In this document: one piece after another, positions 35,331 through 46,498 of the stretch
Position numbering within the stretch: position 1 is the stretch's first letter
How the letters are laid out: each line of letters starts with the position of its first letter
NCBI RefSeq assembly: GCF_003234175.2
Contig: NZ_CP126257.1
Coordinates: 2,852,001-2,916,000 of the forward strand
Direction: 5' to 3'
DNA from: Curtobacterium sp. MCSS17_007
GTDB lineage: Bacteria > Actinomycetota > Actinomycetes > Actinomycetales > Microbacteriaceae
DNA: 64,000 nucleotides
The notes under the pieces: model-generated
The model's input: only the letters and a program-made list of their open reading frames with translations
The model's database searches: none
Told to the model about the DNA's origin: nothing
Translations under genes and position numbers: made by a program

Positions 35331-36032
35331 TCAGGCGCCGTGGCGCTCCGGGTCCGTCTCGGACGGGTCGAGCCGGTCGAGTTCGAGGTCCTCGTCGGGG
35401 TCGGTCGGACGGACGCGCGACGCTCGTCGACGCGAGCCGCGGGAGCGCGTCGGAGCGGGTTCCTCGACCGGAGTGTCCTCGTCGCCTGCGTCCTCGTCGT
35501 CGGTGTCGGCGTCGTCCGTGTCGTCGCCGGCCGCGTCGACGTCGACACCGTCCAGCTCGTCGTCGTCCGACTCCTCGAGGTCGTCCTCGTCGTCCTCGAA
35601 CTCGTCGTCGTCGTCGTCCGAGGCATCGTCGTCGGCCTCGTCGTCGTCCGGGTCCTCGTAGTCGGCTTCTTCGGCGTCGTCGTCGAGGTCCTCGTCCGCG
35701 TCGGCGTCCTCGTCGTCCTCGTCGGCGTCCTCGTCGTCGGCGTCCTGCCCGGCGCGGTACTCCGCCATCCGGTCGGCCCACGGCACCCAGTCCGGTGCGA
35801 GCAGCGAGCCGTCGCCCGGCATGAGCTCGACCTCGAGCACGGTGGGCTCGTCGCCCTCGACCTGCGCGATCGAGACCGTCCAGCGCCACCCGGGGTACCC
35901 GGGCATCCGGTTCGAGAACAGGACCGACACGACGCCGTCGCCCTCGTCCACGGTGCCGACCGGCTGACCGACCGTCGACGCCGGCGTGACCTCGAGCAGC
36001 GCCTTCCGCGCGAGCTCGGTGTGGTCGACCAT
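35331..36032 (-). CDS. DUF3027 protein with very acidic C-terminal tail
   Basis: Protein of 233 residues. Residues 1-90 carry the DUF3027 signature: MPGYPGWRWTVSIAQVEGDEPTVLEVELMPG, LLAPDWVPWADRM. Residues about 97-190 are almost entirely Asp/Glu with short Ala/Tyr spacers, followed by a Ser/Arg-rich stretch and an acidic end. DUF3027 function is unknown. It starts one base inside the stop of the cold-shock-domain gene (TGATG), so the pair is co-translated, and the acidic tail could mimic DNA or RNA or bind a basic partner; that is inference. Confidence 0.85.
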   Translation of the reverse strand: MVDHTELARKALLEVTPASTVGQPVGTVDEGDGVVSVLFSNRMPGYPGWRWTVSIAQVEGDEPTVLEVELMPGDGSLLAPDWVPWADRMAEYRAGQDADDEDADEDDEDADADEDLDDDAEEADYEDPDDDEADDDASDDDDDEFEDDEDDLEESDDDELDGVDVDAAGDDTDDADTDDEDAGDEDTPVEEPAPTRSRGSRRRASRVRPTDPDEDLELDRLDPSETDPERHGA

Positions 36033-36409
36033 CAGGCGTCCAGCTGGTCTGCGACGTGGCGCAGGATCGCGGCGATGCGCTCGCCGTTCTTCGGGTAGCG
36101 ACCGTGACGGAGGTCGCCGCTGATCCGGTCGAGCTCCTTCACGAGGTCCTCGACGATGACGGCCATGTCGTCGGCGGAGCGGCGGGACATCTTGGCGAGC
36201 GAGGGCGCGGGCTCGAGCAGCCGGACGGACAGCGCCTGCGAGCCCTTCTTGCCCTGGACGACGCCGTACTCGAGGCGCGTGCCGGCCTTGACCGAGGTGA
36301 CGCCGTCCGGCAGCGAGGACGCGTGCAGGAAGACCGGCTCACCGTCGTCGCCGGTGATGAACCCGAACCCCTTCTGGTCGTCGTAGAACTTGACCTTGCC
36401 GGTGGGCAT
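36032..36409 (-). CDS. Cold-shock-domain protein with helical C-terminal extension
   Basis: Protein of 125 residues from ATG 36409. The first 65 residues are a cold-shock domain with the RNP motifs KGFGFIT and VFLHASSL. A helical extension of about 60 residues follows (SRRSADDMAVIVEDLVKELDRISGDLRHGRYPKNG), not present in ordinary CspA. It probably binds nucleic acid and a protein partner. It overlaps the DUF3027 gene by one base, so their products probably act together. Confidence 0.9.
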   Translation of the reverse strand: MPTGKVKFYDDQKGFGFITGDDGEPVFLHASSLPDGVTSVKAGTRLEYGVVQGKKGSQALSVRLLEPAPSLAKMSRRSADDMAVIVEDLVKELDRISGDLRHGRYPKNGERIAAILRHVADQLDA

Positions 36410-36464
36410 GCGTGGACTCCTCGTGGTCGTGGAACGGCCGTGGTGCGTCGGATATCCTGGGCCG

Positions 36465-36764
36465 ATGGCCAAGCCGACCCGATCCACCGGGAACACGCGC
36501 GATTCCGCGGAGCCCCCGGTGACGTTCAATCGTACCGAACGCGTCCTCGGGTTCATGATCGGCGGCATCTTCATCGCCGCCTTCCTCTGCATCGCCGCGA
36601 TGATCGTGATGTGGCTCACCGCGCCGAGCGCGCAGGGCTCGATGCCGTGGCCCGTGATCATGGCGGTCCCGCTGGTCGGCCTGCCGATCGGGATGCTGCT
36701 CGTCTTTGTCCTGCTCGGCCTCACCTGGTCGAAGCGCGCCCGCGAGAACCGGTCGGCACGCTGA
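36465..36764 (+). CDS. Small two-helix membrane protein, 99 aa
   Basis: Start at ATG 36465. A basic, Ser/Thr/Pro-rich N-terminus precedes two predicted membrane helices (about 29-53 and 64-88) with a short Gln/Ser loop, ending in a basic tail. Proteins like this are often annotated 'multidrug ABC transporter ATPase' by error; no ATPase motif is present. It is divergent from the cold-shock-domain gene and lies 29 bp before the helicase-associated gene. Confidence 0.75.
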   Translation: MAKPTRSTGNTRDSAEPPVTFNRTERVLGFMIGGIFIAAFLCIAAMIVMWLTAPSAQGSMPWPVIMAVPLVGLPIGMLLVFVLLGLTWSKRARENRSAR

Positions 36765-36793
36765 GGACCGGCGCCGACCGGGAGCGGCGGACG

Positions 36794-38557
36794 ATGACGA
36801 CCACCGCCGACCTCGCCGCCCGACTGCGGGCGATGCCCGACGACGAGCTGGAACGGCTCGTCGTCGCCCGCCGGCTGCCCGCGGCAGTCCTCGCGGACTC
36901 CGGGCCGCAGCACGCGGCGGACTTCTTCGACCTCGCCGAGGCGCTCCGCACCGACGATGCCGTCGACGCCGCCCTGGAGCACCTGCCGCGTGCGACGCTG
37001 CTCGCGCTCCGAGACGGCTCGACGGACGTCGGGGCACTCGCTCCGGCGGTCGCGCTGGGCCTGGCCGACGCCGACGGTGCCGTCGACGACGCGGTCGCCG
37101 CACGACTGGCCGCCCACCCCGAGCTCGCCGACCTCCGGCCGGGAGGCACGGCCCCGGTGCGCCCCGCTGCGCCCGAGGACCAGGTGGCCGACCAGGACCG
37201 CGTCCGCGCGACCGGCGCGGAGCACGCGTTCACGACGATGACGGTGCTCGCCGAGCTGCTGCGGGCGGTCGACGCGGGCGAGGTCCGCGAGCTCGTGAAG
37301 GGCGGCATCGGCACCCCGCTCGCCCGCACCCTCGGTGAGCGCGTCGGCGCCGACCCGGACTCCGTGCCGGACCGCCTCGCTCTGCTCGACGACACCGGGC
37401 TCGCCGATCCCGGCGAGGGCCGCTGGGCCGTCACCGACGAGGGTCGCTCCTGGCTCGTGGCCGCGTGGCCGGACCGGTGGGTCGACCTGGCCGGACGGTG
37501 GTGGCGGTCCCTCGACCCGGCCGTGCACGAGGTGCTCCGGACGGCCGACGACGACCTGCACGACCTGGTGGCCGTCGGGCGCTGGGCGTTCCCGGCGGGC
37601 GCACGCTGGCTCGACGCGGTCCTGCTCGACGTCGCCGGCACCGCCGAGGTGCTCGGCCTGGCCGTCGACGGCACCGTGACCCCGACCGGCCGTGCCGTCC
37701 TAGGCGGGGACGCCACCGCGGCCGTCGAGGACCTGCCGCCGACCGTGGCGAACGTCTACCTGCAGCACGACCTGACCGTCATCGCGCCGGGCCCGCTGTC
37801 GCCGGCCGACGACGAGGCGCTCCGCACCGTGGCCGACCTCGAGGCACCCGGTCTGGCCGCCCGGTACCGCGTCTCCGAGGAGTCCGTCCGACGGGCCCTC
37901 CGTGCGGGCAGCACCCGCGACGACCTGCTCGCACTGCTCGACCGGTTGTCGGCCACCGACGTGCCGCAGCCCCTGACGTACCTGGTCGACCAGGTCGCGA
38001 CGCGGGACGGCGGCATCGTCGTCGACCTCGCCGCGGACGGTCGGGGCACGGTCCTGCACGGCACCCCCGAGCAGCTCGACCTGGTGGGTGTGGACGCGGA
38101 GCTGCAGCAGCTGTCGTGGGAGCGGCCCGACCTCGGCACGCTGACGACCACCCACCCACCGCACGTGGTCCACGCGGCGCTCGAGGAGCAGCGGTACCCG
38201 GCCGCGCTGACGGCCGCGGCCCACCCCGCGACGCAGGACGGGCCTCCCGTCCGTCGACGTGCCGGCGGACGATCCCCGGAGCAGGCGGCCCACGCGCTCG
38301 TGGCGCGACTGCGACTGACCACCGAGCGGGGCGAGGCGGAGCCGGAGCAGGAGTGGCTCGGGCGGCAGATCGACCTGGCGGTCCGCGGGAAGACGCCGAT
38401 CCGGCTCACGGTGCGGATGCCCGACGGGTCGGAGCGGCCGTTCTCGATCGTGCCGACGTCGGTCGCCGCCGGTCGGGTGCGCGGTCGGGACACGTCCGTC
38501 GACGTCGAACGCACGCTGCCGCTGTCCCTCGTCGTCGCGGTCGAGAGCGACGCCTGA
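36794..38557 (+). CDS. Helicase-associated protein (XPB/Ssl2 N-terminal-like)
   Basis: Protein of 587 residues from ATG 36794. It is Ala/Asp/Val rich with repeated helical segments and no helicase ATP motifs. The C-terminal part (VYLQHDLTVIAPGPLSPADDEALRTVADLEAPGLAARYRVSEESVRRAL) matches the helicase-C3/XPB N-terminal-like family found next to bacterial XPB. It likely forms a complex or clamp with the helicase encoded 99 bp downstream. The arm GCCTCCCGTC lies in its coding sequence at about 38243-38252. Confidence 0.85.
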   Translation: MTTTADLAARLRAMPDDELERLVVARRLPAAVLADSGPQHAADFFDLAEALRTDDAVDAALEHLPRATLLALRDGSTDVGALAPAVALGLADADGAVDDAVAARLAAHPELADLRPGGTAPVRPAAPEDQVADQDRVRATGAEHAFTTMTVLAELLRAVDAGEVRELVKGGIGTPLARTLGERVGADPDSVPDRLALLDDTGLADPGEGRWAVTDEGRSWLVAAWPDRWVDLAGRWWRSLDPAVHEVLRTADDDLHDLVAVGRWAFPAGARWLDAVLLDVAGTAEVLGLAVDGTVTPTGRAVLGGDATAAVEDLPPTVANVYLQHDLTVIAPGPLSPADDEALRTVADLEAPGLAARYRVSEESVRRALRAGSTRDDLLALLDRLSATDVPQPLTYLVDQVATRDGGIVVDLAADGRGTVLHGTPEQLDLVGVDAELQQLSWERPDLGTLTTTHPPHVVHAALEEQRYPAALTAAAHPATQDGPPVRRRAGGRSPEQAAHALVARLRLTTERGEAEPEQEWLGRQIDLAVRGKTPIRLTVRMPDGSERPFSIVPTSVAAGRVRGRDTSVDVERTLPLSLVVAVESDA

Positions 38558-38656
38558 CGGATCCCGTTCCTGCACAGGCGTGACCGGCAGGCCGATTCCC
38601 CACCGCAGCGCAGTCCCGACGGCGGCTCGCAGCCGCGCCGCCTAGGCTGATCCGTC

Positions 38657-40351
38657 ATGAACGGACCGCTGATCGTGCAGAGTGACCGCACCGTGCTCCT
38701 CGAGGTCGCGCACCCCCAGGCAGAGGACGCCCGGCACGAACTCGCGGCCTTCGCCGAGCTCGAGCGCGCGCCCGAGCACGTCCACACGTACCGCATCACG
38801 CGGCTCGGACTGTGGAACGCCCGTGCCGCAGGGCACGACGCCGAATCGATGATCAGCACGCTCGAGCGCTTCGCGAAGTTCCCGGTCCCGCAGAGCGTGA
38901 CGGTCGACATCCGCGACACCGTCTCGCGCTACGGGCGGCTCGTGATCCGTCGAGAGGAGCGCGAGGACGCTCCGGCGATCGCGAACTCCCCGACCGAGGA
39001 GCTCGAGCGGCAACCGGTCCTCCTGCTCACCGCCGAGGACCCGTCCGTCCTGGCCGAGGTCACCCGGTCGAAGCGCATCAAGCCCCTGCTCGGCGACCAG
39101 CGCTCGTCCTCGGAGATCGAACTGCAGCCCTGGGCACGCGGGCAGGTCAAGCAGGAGCTCGTGAAGCTCGGCTGGCCGGCGGAGGACCTGGCCGGCTACA
39201 CGCCGGGGCAGCCGCACCCGATCGACCTCGACACGGCGTCGTGGCACATGCGCCCCTACCAGGAGCAGGCCGTCGACACGTTCTTCGCGCAGGGCTCCGG
39301 CGTCGTCGTGCTCCCCTGCGGCGCCGGCAAGACGCTCGTCGGCGCCGGTGCGATGGCCACGGTGAAGGCGACGACGCTCATCCTCGTGACGAACACCGTG
39401 TCCGCCCGCCAGTGGCGTGACGAGCTGCTCCGCCGGACCACGCTCACGCCGGAGGACATCGGCGAGTACTCCGGCACGTCGAAGGAGATCCGCCCGGTCA
39501 CGATCGCGACCTACCAGATCCTCACCGCGCGACGGAAGGGCGAGTACACGCACCTGTCACTCCTCGACGCCCTCGACTGGGGCCTCATCGTCTACGACGA
39601 GGTACACCTGCTGCCCGCGCCCGTGTTCAAGCTGACCGCTGACCTCCAGGCGCGCCGGCGGCTCGGACTGACGGCGACCCTGGTGCGCGAGGACGGCCGC
39701 GAGAGCGACGTCTTCTCGCTCATCGGGCCGAAACGGTACGACGCCCCGTGGAAGGAGATCGAAGCGCAGGGCTACATCTCGCCCGCGGCCTGCTACGAGG
39801 TCCGGATCGACCTGCCCCACCAGGACCGCCTGGAGTACGCGGCGTCCGGCGACGACGAGCGCTACCGGCTCGCCGCGACGTCACCGGCGAAGACCCCGGT
39901 CGTGCGGGAGCTCATCGGGAAGCACCACGGCGAGCAGATCCTCGTCATCGGGCAGTACATCGACCAGCTCGACGACCTGGCCGCCTCGCTCGACGCGGCG
40001 GAGATCACCGGTTCGACGCCCGTCGACGAGCGTGAGCGGCTGTTCCAGGCGTTCCGACAGGGCTCCATCGACGTGCTCGTGGTGTCGAAGGTCGCGAACT
40101 TCTCGGTCGACCTGCCCGACGCGACCGTCGCGATCCAGGTGTCCGGCTCGTTCGGGTCGCGGCAGGAGGAAGCGCAGCGCCTCGGTCGTCTGCTCCGCCC
40201 GAACAAGGACGGCCTGCCGGCGTCGTTCTACACGCTCGTCACGAGGGACACCGTCGACCAGGACTTCGCACAGAACCGCCAGCGGTTCCTCGCAGAGCAG
40301 GGGTACGCGTACACGATCCTCGACGCCGACCAGGTCCTGGCCGCCGCGTAG
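38657..40351 (+). CDS. DNA repair helicase XPB
   Basis: Protein of 564 residues. SF2 helicase of the bacterial XPB type: an N-terminal DRD-like region, Walker A CGAGKT (222-226), Walker B DEVH (YDEVHLLPAP), TATLVREDGRE (motif III plus the RED motif typical of XPB), and motif VI EAQRLGRLLRPN. It unwinds DNA and probably acts in nucleotide excision repair or transcription-coupled steps. The helicase-associated gene upstream is its usual neighbour. Confidence 0.95.
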   Translation: MNGPLIVQSDRTVLLEVAHPQAEDARHELAAFAELERAPEHVHTYRITRLGLWNARAAGHDAESMISTLERFAKFPVPQSVTVDIRDTVSRYGRLVIRREEREDAPAIANSPTEELERQPVLLLTAEDPSVLAEVTRSKRIKPLLGDQRSSSEIELQPWARGQVKQELVKLGWPAEDLAGYTPGQPHPIDLDTASWHMRPYQEQAVDTFFAQGSGVVVLPCGAGKTLVGAGAMATVKATTLILVTNTVSARQWRDELLRRTTLTPEDIGEYSGTSKEIRPVTIATYQILTARRKGEYTHLSLLDALDWGLIVYDEVHLLPAPVFKLTADLQARRRLGLTATLVREDGRESDVFSLIGPKRYDAPWKEIEAQGYISPAACYEVRIDLPHQDRLEYAASGDDERYRLAATSPAKTPVVRELIGKHHGEQILVIGQYIDQLDDLAASLDAAEITGSTPVDERERLFQAFRQGSIDVLVVSKVANFSVDLPDATVAIQVSGSFGSRQEEAQRLGRLLRPNKDGLPASFYTLVTRDTVDQDFAQNRQRFLAEQGYAYTILDADQVLAAA

Positions 40352-40406
40352 CCAGTACACGACCCGCTCCCAGGAAACCTCTAGGGAACGGTCAGAGGAT
40401 GGGCGC

Positions 40407-41102
40407 ATGACCGATGGCCCCAAGATCCTGATCGTCGACGACGAGCCGAACATCCGCGACCTCCTCACGACCTCGTTGCGCTTCGCCGGGTTCGCCGTCC
40501 GCGCGGTCGGCAACGGTGCCCAGGCGATCTCCGCGGTGCTCGAGGAGGAGCCCGACCTGATCATCCTCGACGTCATGCTCCCCGACATGAACGGCTTCGG
40601 CGTCACCAAGCGCCTCCGCTCGTCGGGCTACACCTCGCCGATCCTGTTCCTCACCGCGAAGGACGACACCGAGGACAAGATCACCGGTCTCACCGTCGGC
40701 GGCGACGACTACGTCACGAAGCCGTTCTCCCTCGACGAGATCGTCGCGCGCATCAAGGCGATCCTGCGTCGCACGATGAACGACGAAGAGGACGCCATCA
40801 TCCGCGCCGGCGAACTGACGATGGACCAGGACACGCACGAGGTCACCATCGGCGACGCACAGATCGAGCTGTCGCCCACCGAGTTCAAGCTCCTCCGCTA
40901 CCTCATGCTCAACCCGAACCGCGTGCTGTCGAAGGCGCAGATCCTCGACCACGTCTGGGAGTACGACTTCAACGGCGACGCGGGCATCGTCGAGTCGTAC
41001 ATCTCCTACCTGCGCCGCAAGCTCGACCAGTACTCGACCGAGCCGATCATCCAGACGAAGCGCGGCTTCGGCTACATGCTGAAGGCGACCAAGGCGTCCT
41101 GA
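40407..41102 (+). CDS. OmpR-family response regulator
   Basis: Protein of 231 residues from ATG 40407. The receiver domain has the acidic pocket DD (11-12), phosphoryl Asp55 (LIILDVMLPD), and the switch Lys in YVTKPFSLDEI. The winged-helix output domain ends RRKLDQYSTEPIIQTKRGFGYMLK. It binds DNA after phosphorylation by the histidine kinase encoded 61 bp downstream. Targets are unknown. Confidence 0.95.
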   Translation: MTDGPKILIVDDEPNIRDLLTTSLRFAGFAVRAVGNGAQAISAVLEEEPDLIILDVMLPDMNGFGVTKRLRSSGYTSPILFLTAKDDTEDKITGLTVGGDDYVTKPFSLDEIVARIKAILRRTMNDEEDAIIRAGELTMDQDTHEVTIGDAQIELSPTEFKLLRYLMLNPNRVLSKAQILDHVWEYDFNGDAGIVESYISYLRRKLDQYSTEPIIQTKRGFGYMLKATKAS

Positions 41103-41114
41103 CGCCGAGCACTC

Positions 41115-41145
41115 GGCGACCGTCCGGTTTCACCGGGCGGTCGCC
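41115..41145 (+). terminator. Hairpin between response-regulator and kinase genes
   Basis: 13-bp stem (41115-41127 with 41133-41145), one G-T pair, 5-nt loop, in the 61-bp gap. It probably lowers kinase expression relative to the regulator rather than stopping all transcription. Confidence 0.55.
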
Positions 41146-41163
41146 GCTTATCGTTGGGGCAGC

Positions 41164-42864
41164 ATGCACACGCGAATGAGCCGCTGGTGGGACGGGATCT
41201 CCCTCCGCACCAAGATCACCGGGATCACGGTGCTGCTCGTCGCGCTCGGTCTGCTCGTCGCCGGCCTCGGCACCATGACGGTGCTGTCGACCTACCTCAT
41301 GCAGCAGCTCGACAACACGGTCAAGCAGACGACCGAGCAGCTCGAGGGCCAGAACATCAGCGACGGTCAGCAGTACTGCACGCTGTCGGTCGTCCTCTCG
41401 CAGAGCGCGTACGTCGCTGCCTACGACGCCCGTGGCGACAAGATCTGCCAGACACGGGCATCGAGCCGACCGGACATCCGCTCCCTCGACTTCGCCGGTG
41501 CGGCGCAGAGCTCGCAGCGCTTCTCGCTGTACGACAGCCAGCACGCCCACGAGTGGCGGGCGCAGGTGATCCCCGCCTCGCTGCAGAACCAGTCGAGCGG
41601 CACCACCGAGACGGGCTTCGTGCTCGTGGCCGTCTCGAGCGCCGACACCGACCAGACCATCGCGCGGTTCACGGTCATCTTCCTGGGCTTCGGCATCTCG
41701 GTGATCCTGCTCGGCGCGATGCTCACCCGACTCCTCGTCACCGCCACGTTCGACCCGCTGCGCGACGTCGAGGACACGGCCGCCCGGTTCGCCGCCGGCG
41801 ACTTCAACCAACGACTCGAGGCGGACACCCCGAACACCGAGGTGGGCCGGCTCAACCGCTCGCTCAACGCGATGCTCGAGCGCATCGACTCGGCATTCGA
41901 GGACCGCGAGCGGACGATCGACCAGATGCGGCGCTTCGTCGGCGACGCGTCGCACGAGCTCCGCACCCCGCTGGTGTCGCTGCGCGGGTACGCCGAGCTC
42001 TACCGGATGGGTGCCCTGCGCAAGGAAGAGGACGTCGCCCAGGCGATGGAGCGCATCGAGAAGGAGGCCCAGCGCATGGGCCTGCTCGTGCAGGACCTGC
42101 TCCAGCTCGCACGCATCGACGAGTCCAAGCCGCTCGAACTCGGACCGGTCGACCTCGTCGCGATCGCCCGCGACTCCGCGCTGGACACCATGGCGTCCAA
42201 CCCCGACCGCGAGATCCAGGTGCTCGTCGAGGACTCCGTCACGGGTGTGAGCGTGCCGCAGGCGGTGCGCCCGGGTGCCTCCGGGCAGACCGACACCGGC
42301 GAGGCCCCGGTCTCCCCGCCCTCGGCGAACACGACCGGACCGATCGCGTTCTCACGGCAGACGATCGCGCGGCTCCGAGCACGTCGCAACCGGGCGATGG
42401 GCGTCGAGGGCGTCGCCCCGACCGACGAGACCAGCCCGCTGCCGACCGTCGTGCTCCCCGCACGGCCGCCGATCGTGCTGGCGGAGGAGAACAAGATCCG
42501 TCAGGTCGTGACGAACCTGATGGGCAACGCGATGCGGTTCACCGAGCACGACGACCCGATCGAGATCGGCATCGGCGTGGACGACGAGCGGGGCATGGCG
42601 CACATCGACGTCATCGACCACGGCGAGGGCATCCCGCCGCAGCTCCGCGAGAAGATCTTCCAGCGCTTCTGGCGTGCGGACACCTCGCGCGCGCGTGACA
42701 CCGGCGGCTCGGGCCTCGGTCTCGCGATCGTGTCCGGCATCGTGCACGCACACAACGGGTCGGTCGAGGTGTTCGACACCGAGGGCGGTGGCGCCACCTT
42801 CCGCGTCTGGCTCCCCCTGCTCCCCCGCGACTACACCCCGGCCCCGAAGTCCCCCGCCGCCTGA
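41164..42864 (+). CDS. Sensor histidine kinase
   Basis: Protein of 566 residues. Membrane helices at about 17-40 and 168-188 bracket an extracellular sensor domain containing two Cys (72 and 95). A HAMP domain (about 190-245) leads to the H-box DASHELRTPL (His264), N-box (about 443-460), G1 DHGEGIP and G2 GGSGLGLAI. A roughly 70-80-residue Pro/Ala/Thr-rich insertion (about 360-440) sits between the dimerisation domain and the N-box. It phosphorylates the response regulator encoded just upstream. Confidence 0.94.
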   Translation: MHTRMSRWWDGISLRTKITGITVLLVALGLLVAGLGTMTVLSTYLMQQLDNTVKQTTEQLEGQNISDGQQYCTLSVVLSQSAYVAAYDARGDKICQTRASSRPDIRSLDFAGAAQSSQRFSLYDSQHAHEWRAQVIPASLQNQSSGTTETGFVLVAVSSADTDQTIARFTVIFLGFGISVILLGAMLTRLLVTATFDPLRDVEDTAARFAAGDFNQRLEADTPNTEVGRLNRSLNAMLERIDSAFEDRERTIDQMRRFVGDASHELRTPLVSLRGYAELYRMGALRKEEDVAQAMERIEKEAQRMGLLVQDLLQLARIDESKPLELGPVDLVAIARDSALDTMASNPDREIQVLVEDSVTGVSVPQAVRPGASGQTDTGEAPVSPPSANTTGPIAFSRQTIARLRARRNRAMGVEGVAPTDETSPLPTVVLPARPPIVLAEENKIRQVVTNLMGNAMRFTEHDDPIEIGIGVDDERGMAHIDVIDHGEGIPPQLREKIFQRFWRADTSRARDTGGSGLGLAIVSGIVHAHNGSVEVFDTEGGGATFRVWLPLLPRDYTPAPKSPAA

Positions 42865-42931
42865 CGGGCGCCCGGCAGCCGGCCGCCCGGCCGCCCGGCG
42901 AGCCGGCCGCCGGCCGCCGGCCGCCGTTCCG

Positions 42932-43011
42932 GTCGCAGGACTTGCCGCTCATCTCCGCCCGAGGCGGCAAGTCGTGCGACTCGAACGGCCGCAGACGGCA
43001 AGTCGTGCGAC
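42932..43011. repeat. Three copies of the CGGCAAGTCGTGCGAC repeat, downstream of the DUF559 gene
   Basis: Copies at 42932-42947 (inverted, one mismatch), 42965-42980 and 42996-43011 (exact). The first two form an inverted pair with a 17-bp spacer. Three more copies lie on the other side of the DUF559 gene at 44045-44124. Confidence 0.85.
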
Positions 43012-43063
43012 TCGGCTGAACGGGCCCAGTCCCCCGGAGGGACCTGCGAGCTACCGGATCGGT

Positions 43064-43939
43064 TCACGTCCGGGCGGCGAAGGCCTGGCGGAGTCGTTCG
43101 AACAGCACCGCGGGTCGAGCCGCGTCTGCAGCCGTCGCGTGCACCACGATCCACCCGTTGACGGCGAACCCGTTCCCACGGCGTTGATCGTGCCGGAAGA
43201 CGTCGCGCTCGCGGTGGTGGTCGCCGTCGTACTCGAGTGCGATACGGAGCCCGGGCCAGCACATGTCCACCCGTCCGAGGAAGGTCCCGCGTTCGTCGAA
43301 CACCTCGTGGTTGAGCACGGGCTCCGGGAAGCCAGCATCGACGACGTCGAGTCGGACCAGCGTCTCCATGGGTGACTCGCTCCCCGGTCGCACGGCTTCG
43401 AGCGCAGCCCGTGCGAGGACGACTCCGCGCCCGCGTGGACGGAGGGCCCGCGCGAGGTCCTCGACCGTGGCGAGCCCCGCGCGTCCCACGAGGTGGTCGC
43501 CGAGGACGACGAGCGCCCGGAGGTCGAAGAGGGTGGCACACTCCGCCCAGGCGCGGGCGGGCGCGCTGACCGGGACGCCGTCCTGCTCGACGGTGTCATC
43601 GTCGTGCACACGGTGAGCAGTGACGCCCGGGCGACGCATGAGGCCTGCTGCTCCGACGGTCGCCACGTGGACCTGCGATCCTCCAGGGTGTTCCCTCGGC
43701 ACCGGCGCTCCCCACAGGCTGGCGGCGGTCGCATGGCTGAAGCGCTGGTCGGGCCGGAGCACCAGGGCGATGCACTCGACCAGGCTGGCCTCGCGATCAC
43801 GAGGTACGCGGACGCCGTGGACGGGACGCCGGAGATCAGCACGGCGCATGCGGCTCGTACCCTCGCCGGACCGACGAGCTTCAGCGACGGTGAAGACCCG
43901 ATCCGCCAGGCCCTCAGGTAATGCGCGCGGGGTGGACAT
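43064..43939 (-). CDS. DUF559 / Vsr-fold endonuclease-like protein
   Basis: Protein of 291 residues from ATG 43939. An AbiEi-like N-terminal region with a winged-helix appearance (AEARRSGEGTSRMRRADLRRPVHGV) is followed by a middle region, and then a C-terminal DUF559/PD-(D/E)XK-like domain: ESPMETLVRLDVVD, GRVDMCWPGLRIALEYDGDHHRERDVFRHDQRRGN. The Glu/Asp of IALEYDGDHH and the downstream His/Asp resemble the very-short-patch nuclease fold. It is probably a mobile or defence-linked nuclease. The gene is bracketed on both sides by copies of one 16-bp repeat. Confidence 0.85.
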   Translation of the reverse strand: MSTPRALPEGLADRVFTVAEARRSGEGTSRMRRADLRRPVHGVRVPRDREASLVECIALVLRPDQRFSHATAASLWGAPVPREHPGGSQVHVATVGAAGLMRRPGVTAHRVHDDDTVEQDGVPVSAPARAWAECATLFDLRALVVLGDHLVGRAGLATVEDLARALRPRGRGVVLARAALEAVRPGSESPMETLVRLDVVDAGFPEPVLNHEVFDERGTFLGRVDMCWPGLRIALEYDGDHHRERDVFRHDQRRGNGFAVNGWIVVHATAADAARPAVLFERLRQAFAART

Positions 43940-44044
43940 GAGTGCATGCTGGACCCACGGAGGGTCACCGCCGGTCGAGGCGGGCGCAGCTGTGGAGACT
44001 GCCACCCGCCGAGCCTCCTGTGCGGGAAAAGCACCTGCGTTCCC

Positions 44045-44124
44045 GTCGCACGACGTGCCGCGCGTGGTCGTTGCCGGCGCACGACTTGCCGTCGCGGAGG
44101 AACTTGAGCGGCAAGTCGTGCGAC
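44045..44124. repeat. Three copies of the CGGCAAGTCGTGCGAC repeat, upstream of the DUF559 gene
   Basis: Copies at 44045-44060 and 44076-44091 (inverted, one mismatch each) and 44109-44124 (exact). The last two form an inverted pair. They mirror the block at 42932-43011, so the DUF559 gene sits between two repeat clusters. Confidence 0.85.
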
Positions 44125-44175
44125 CGGGACTCCCCCGGCGCCAGCCCCCGCACCAGCCCCGCCCCGCCCCGCACG

Positions 44176-44216
44176 CGGAAGGGCCCCGCACGCGCGCTGC
44201 GTGCGGGGCCCTTCCG
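44176..44216 (-). terminator. Strong terminator after groEL
   Basis: Perfect 18-bp inverted repeat (44176-44193 with 44199-44216), loop GCGCT, 11 bp beyond the groEL stop on the minus strand. Confidence 0.9.
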
Positions 44217-44226
44217 GCTACCGGGA

Positions 44227-46443
<2,217 letters not shown>

Positions 46444-46498
46444 TCAGAAATCAACGTGCCGGAAACACGCCTGTCACAAACGTCGTCCGCCGAGCGCG

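Noticed and set aside
42932..44124. CRISPR array
   Set aside because: Six short repeats are irregularly spaced and partly inverted, with a gene between them, and there are no spacers of uniform length.
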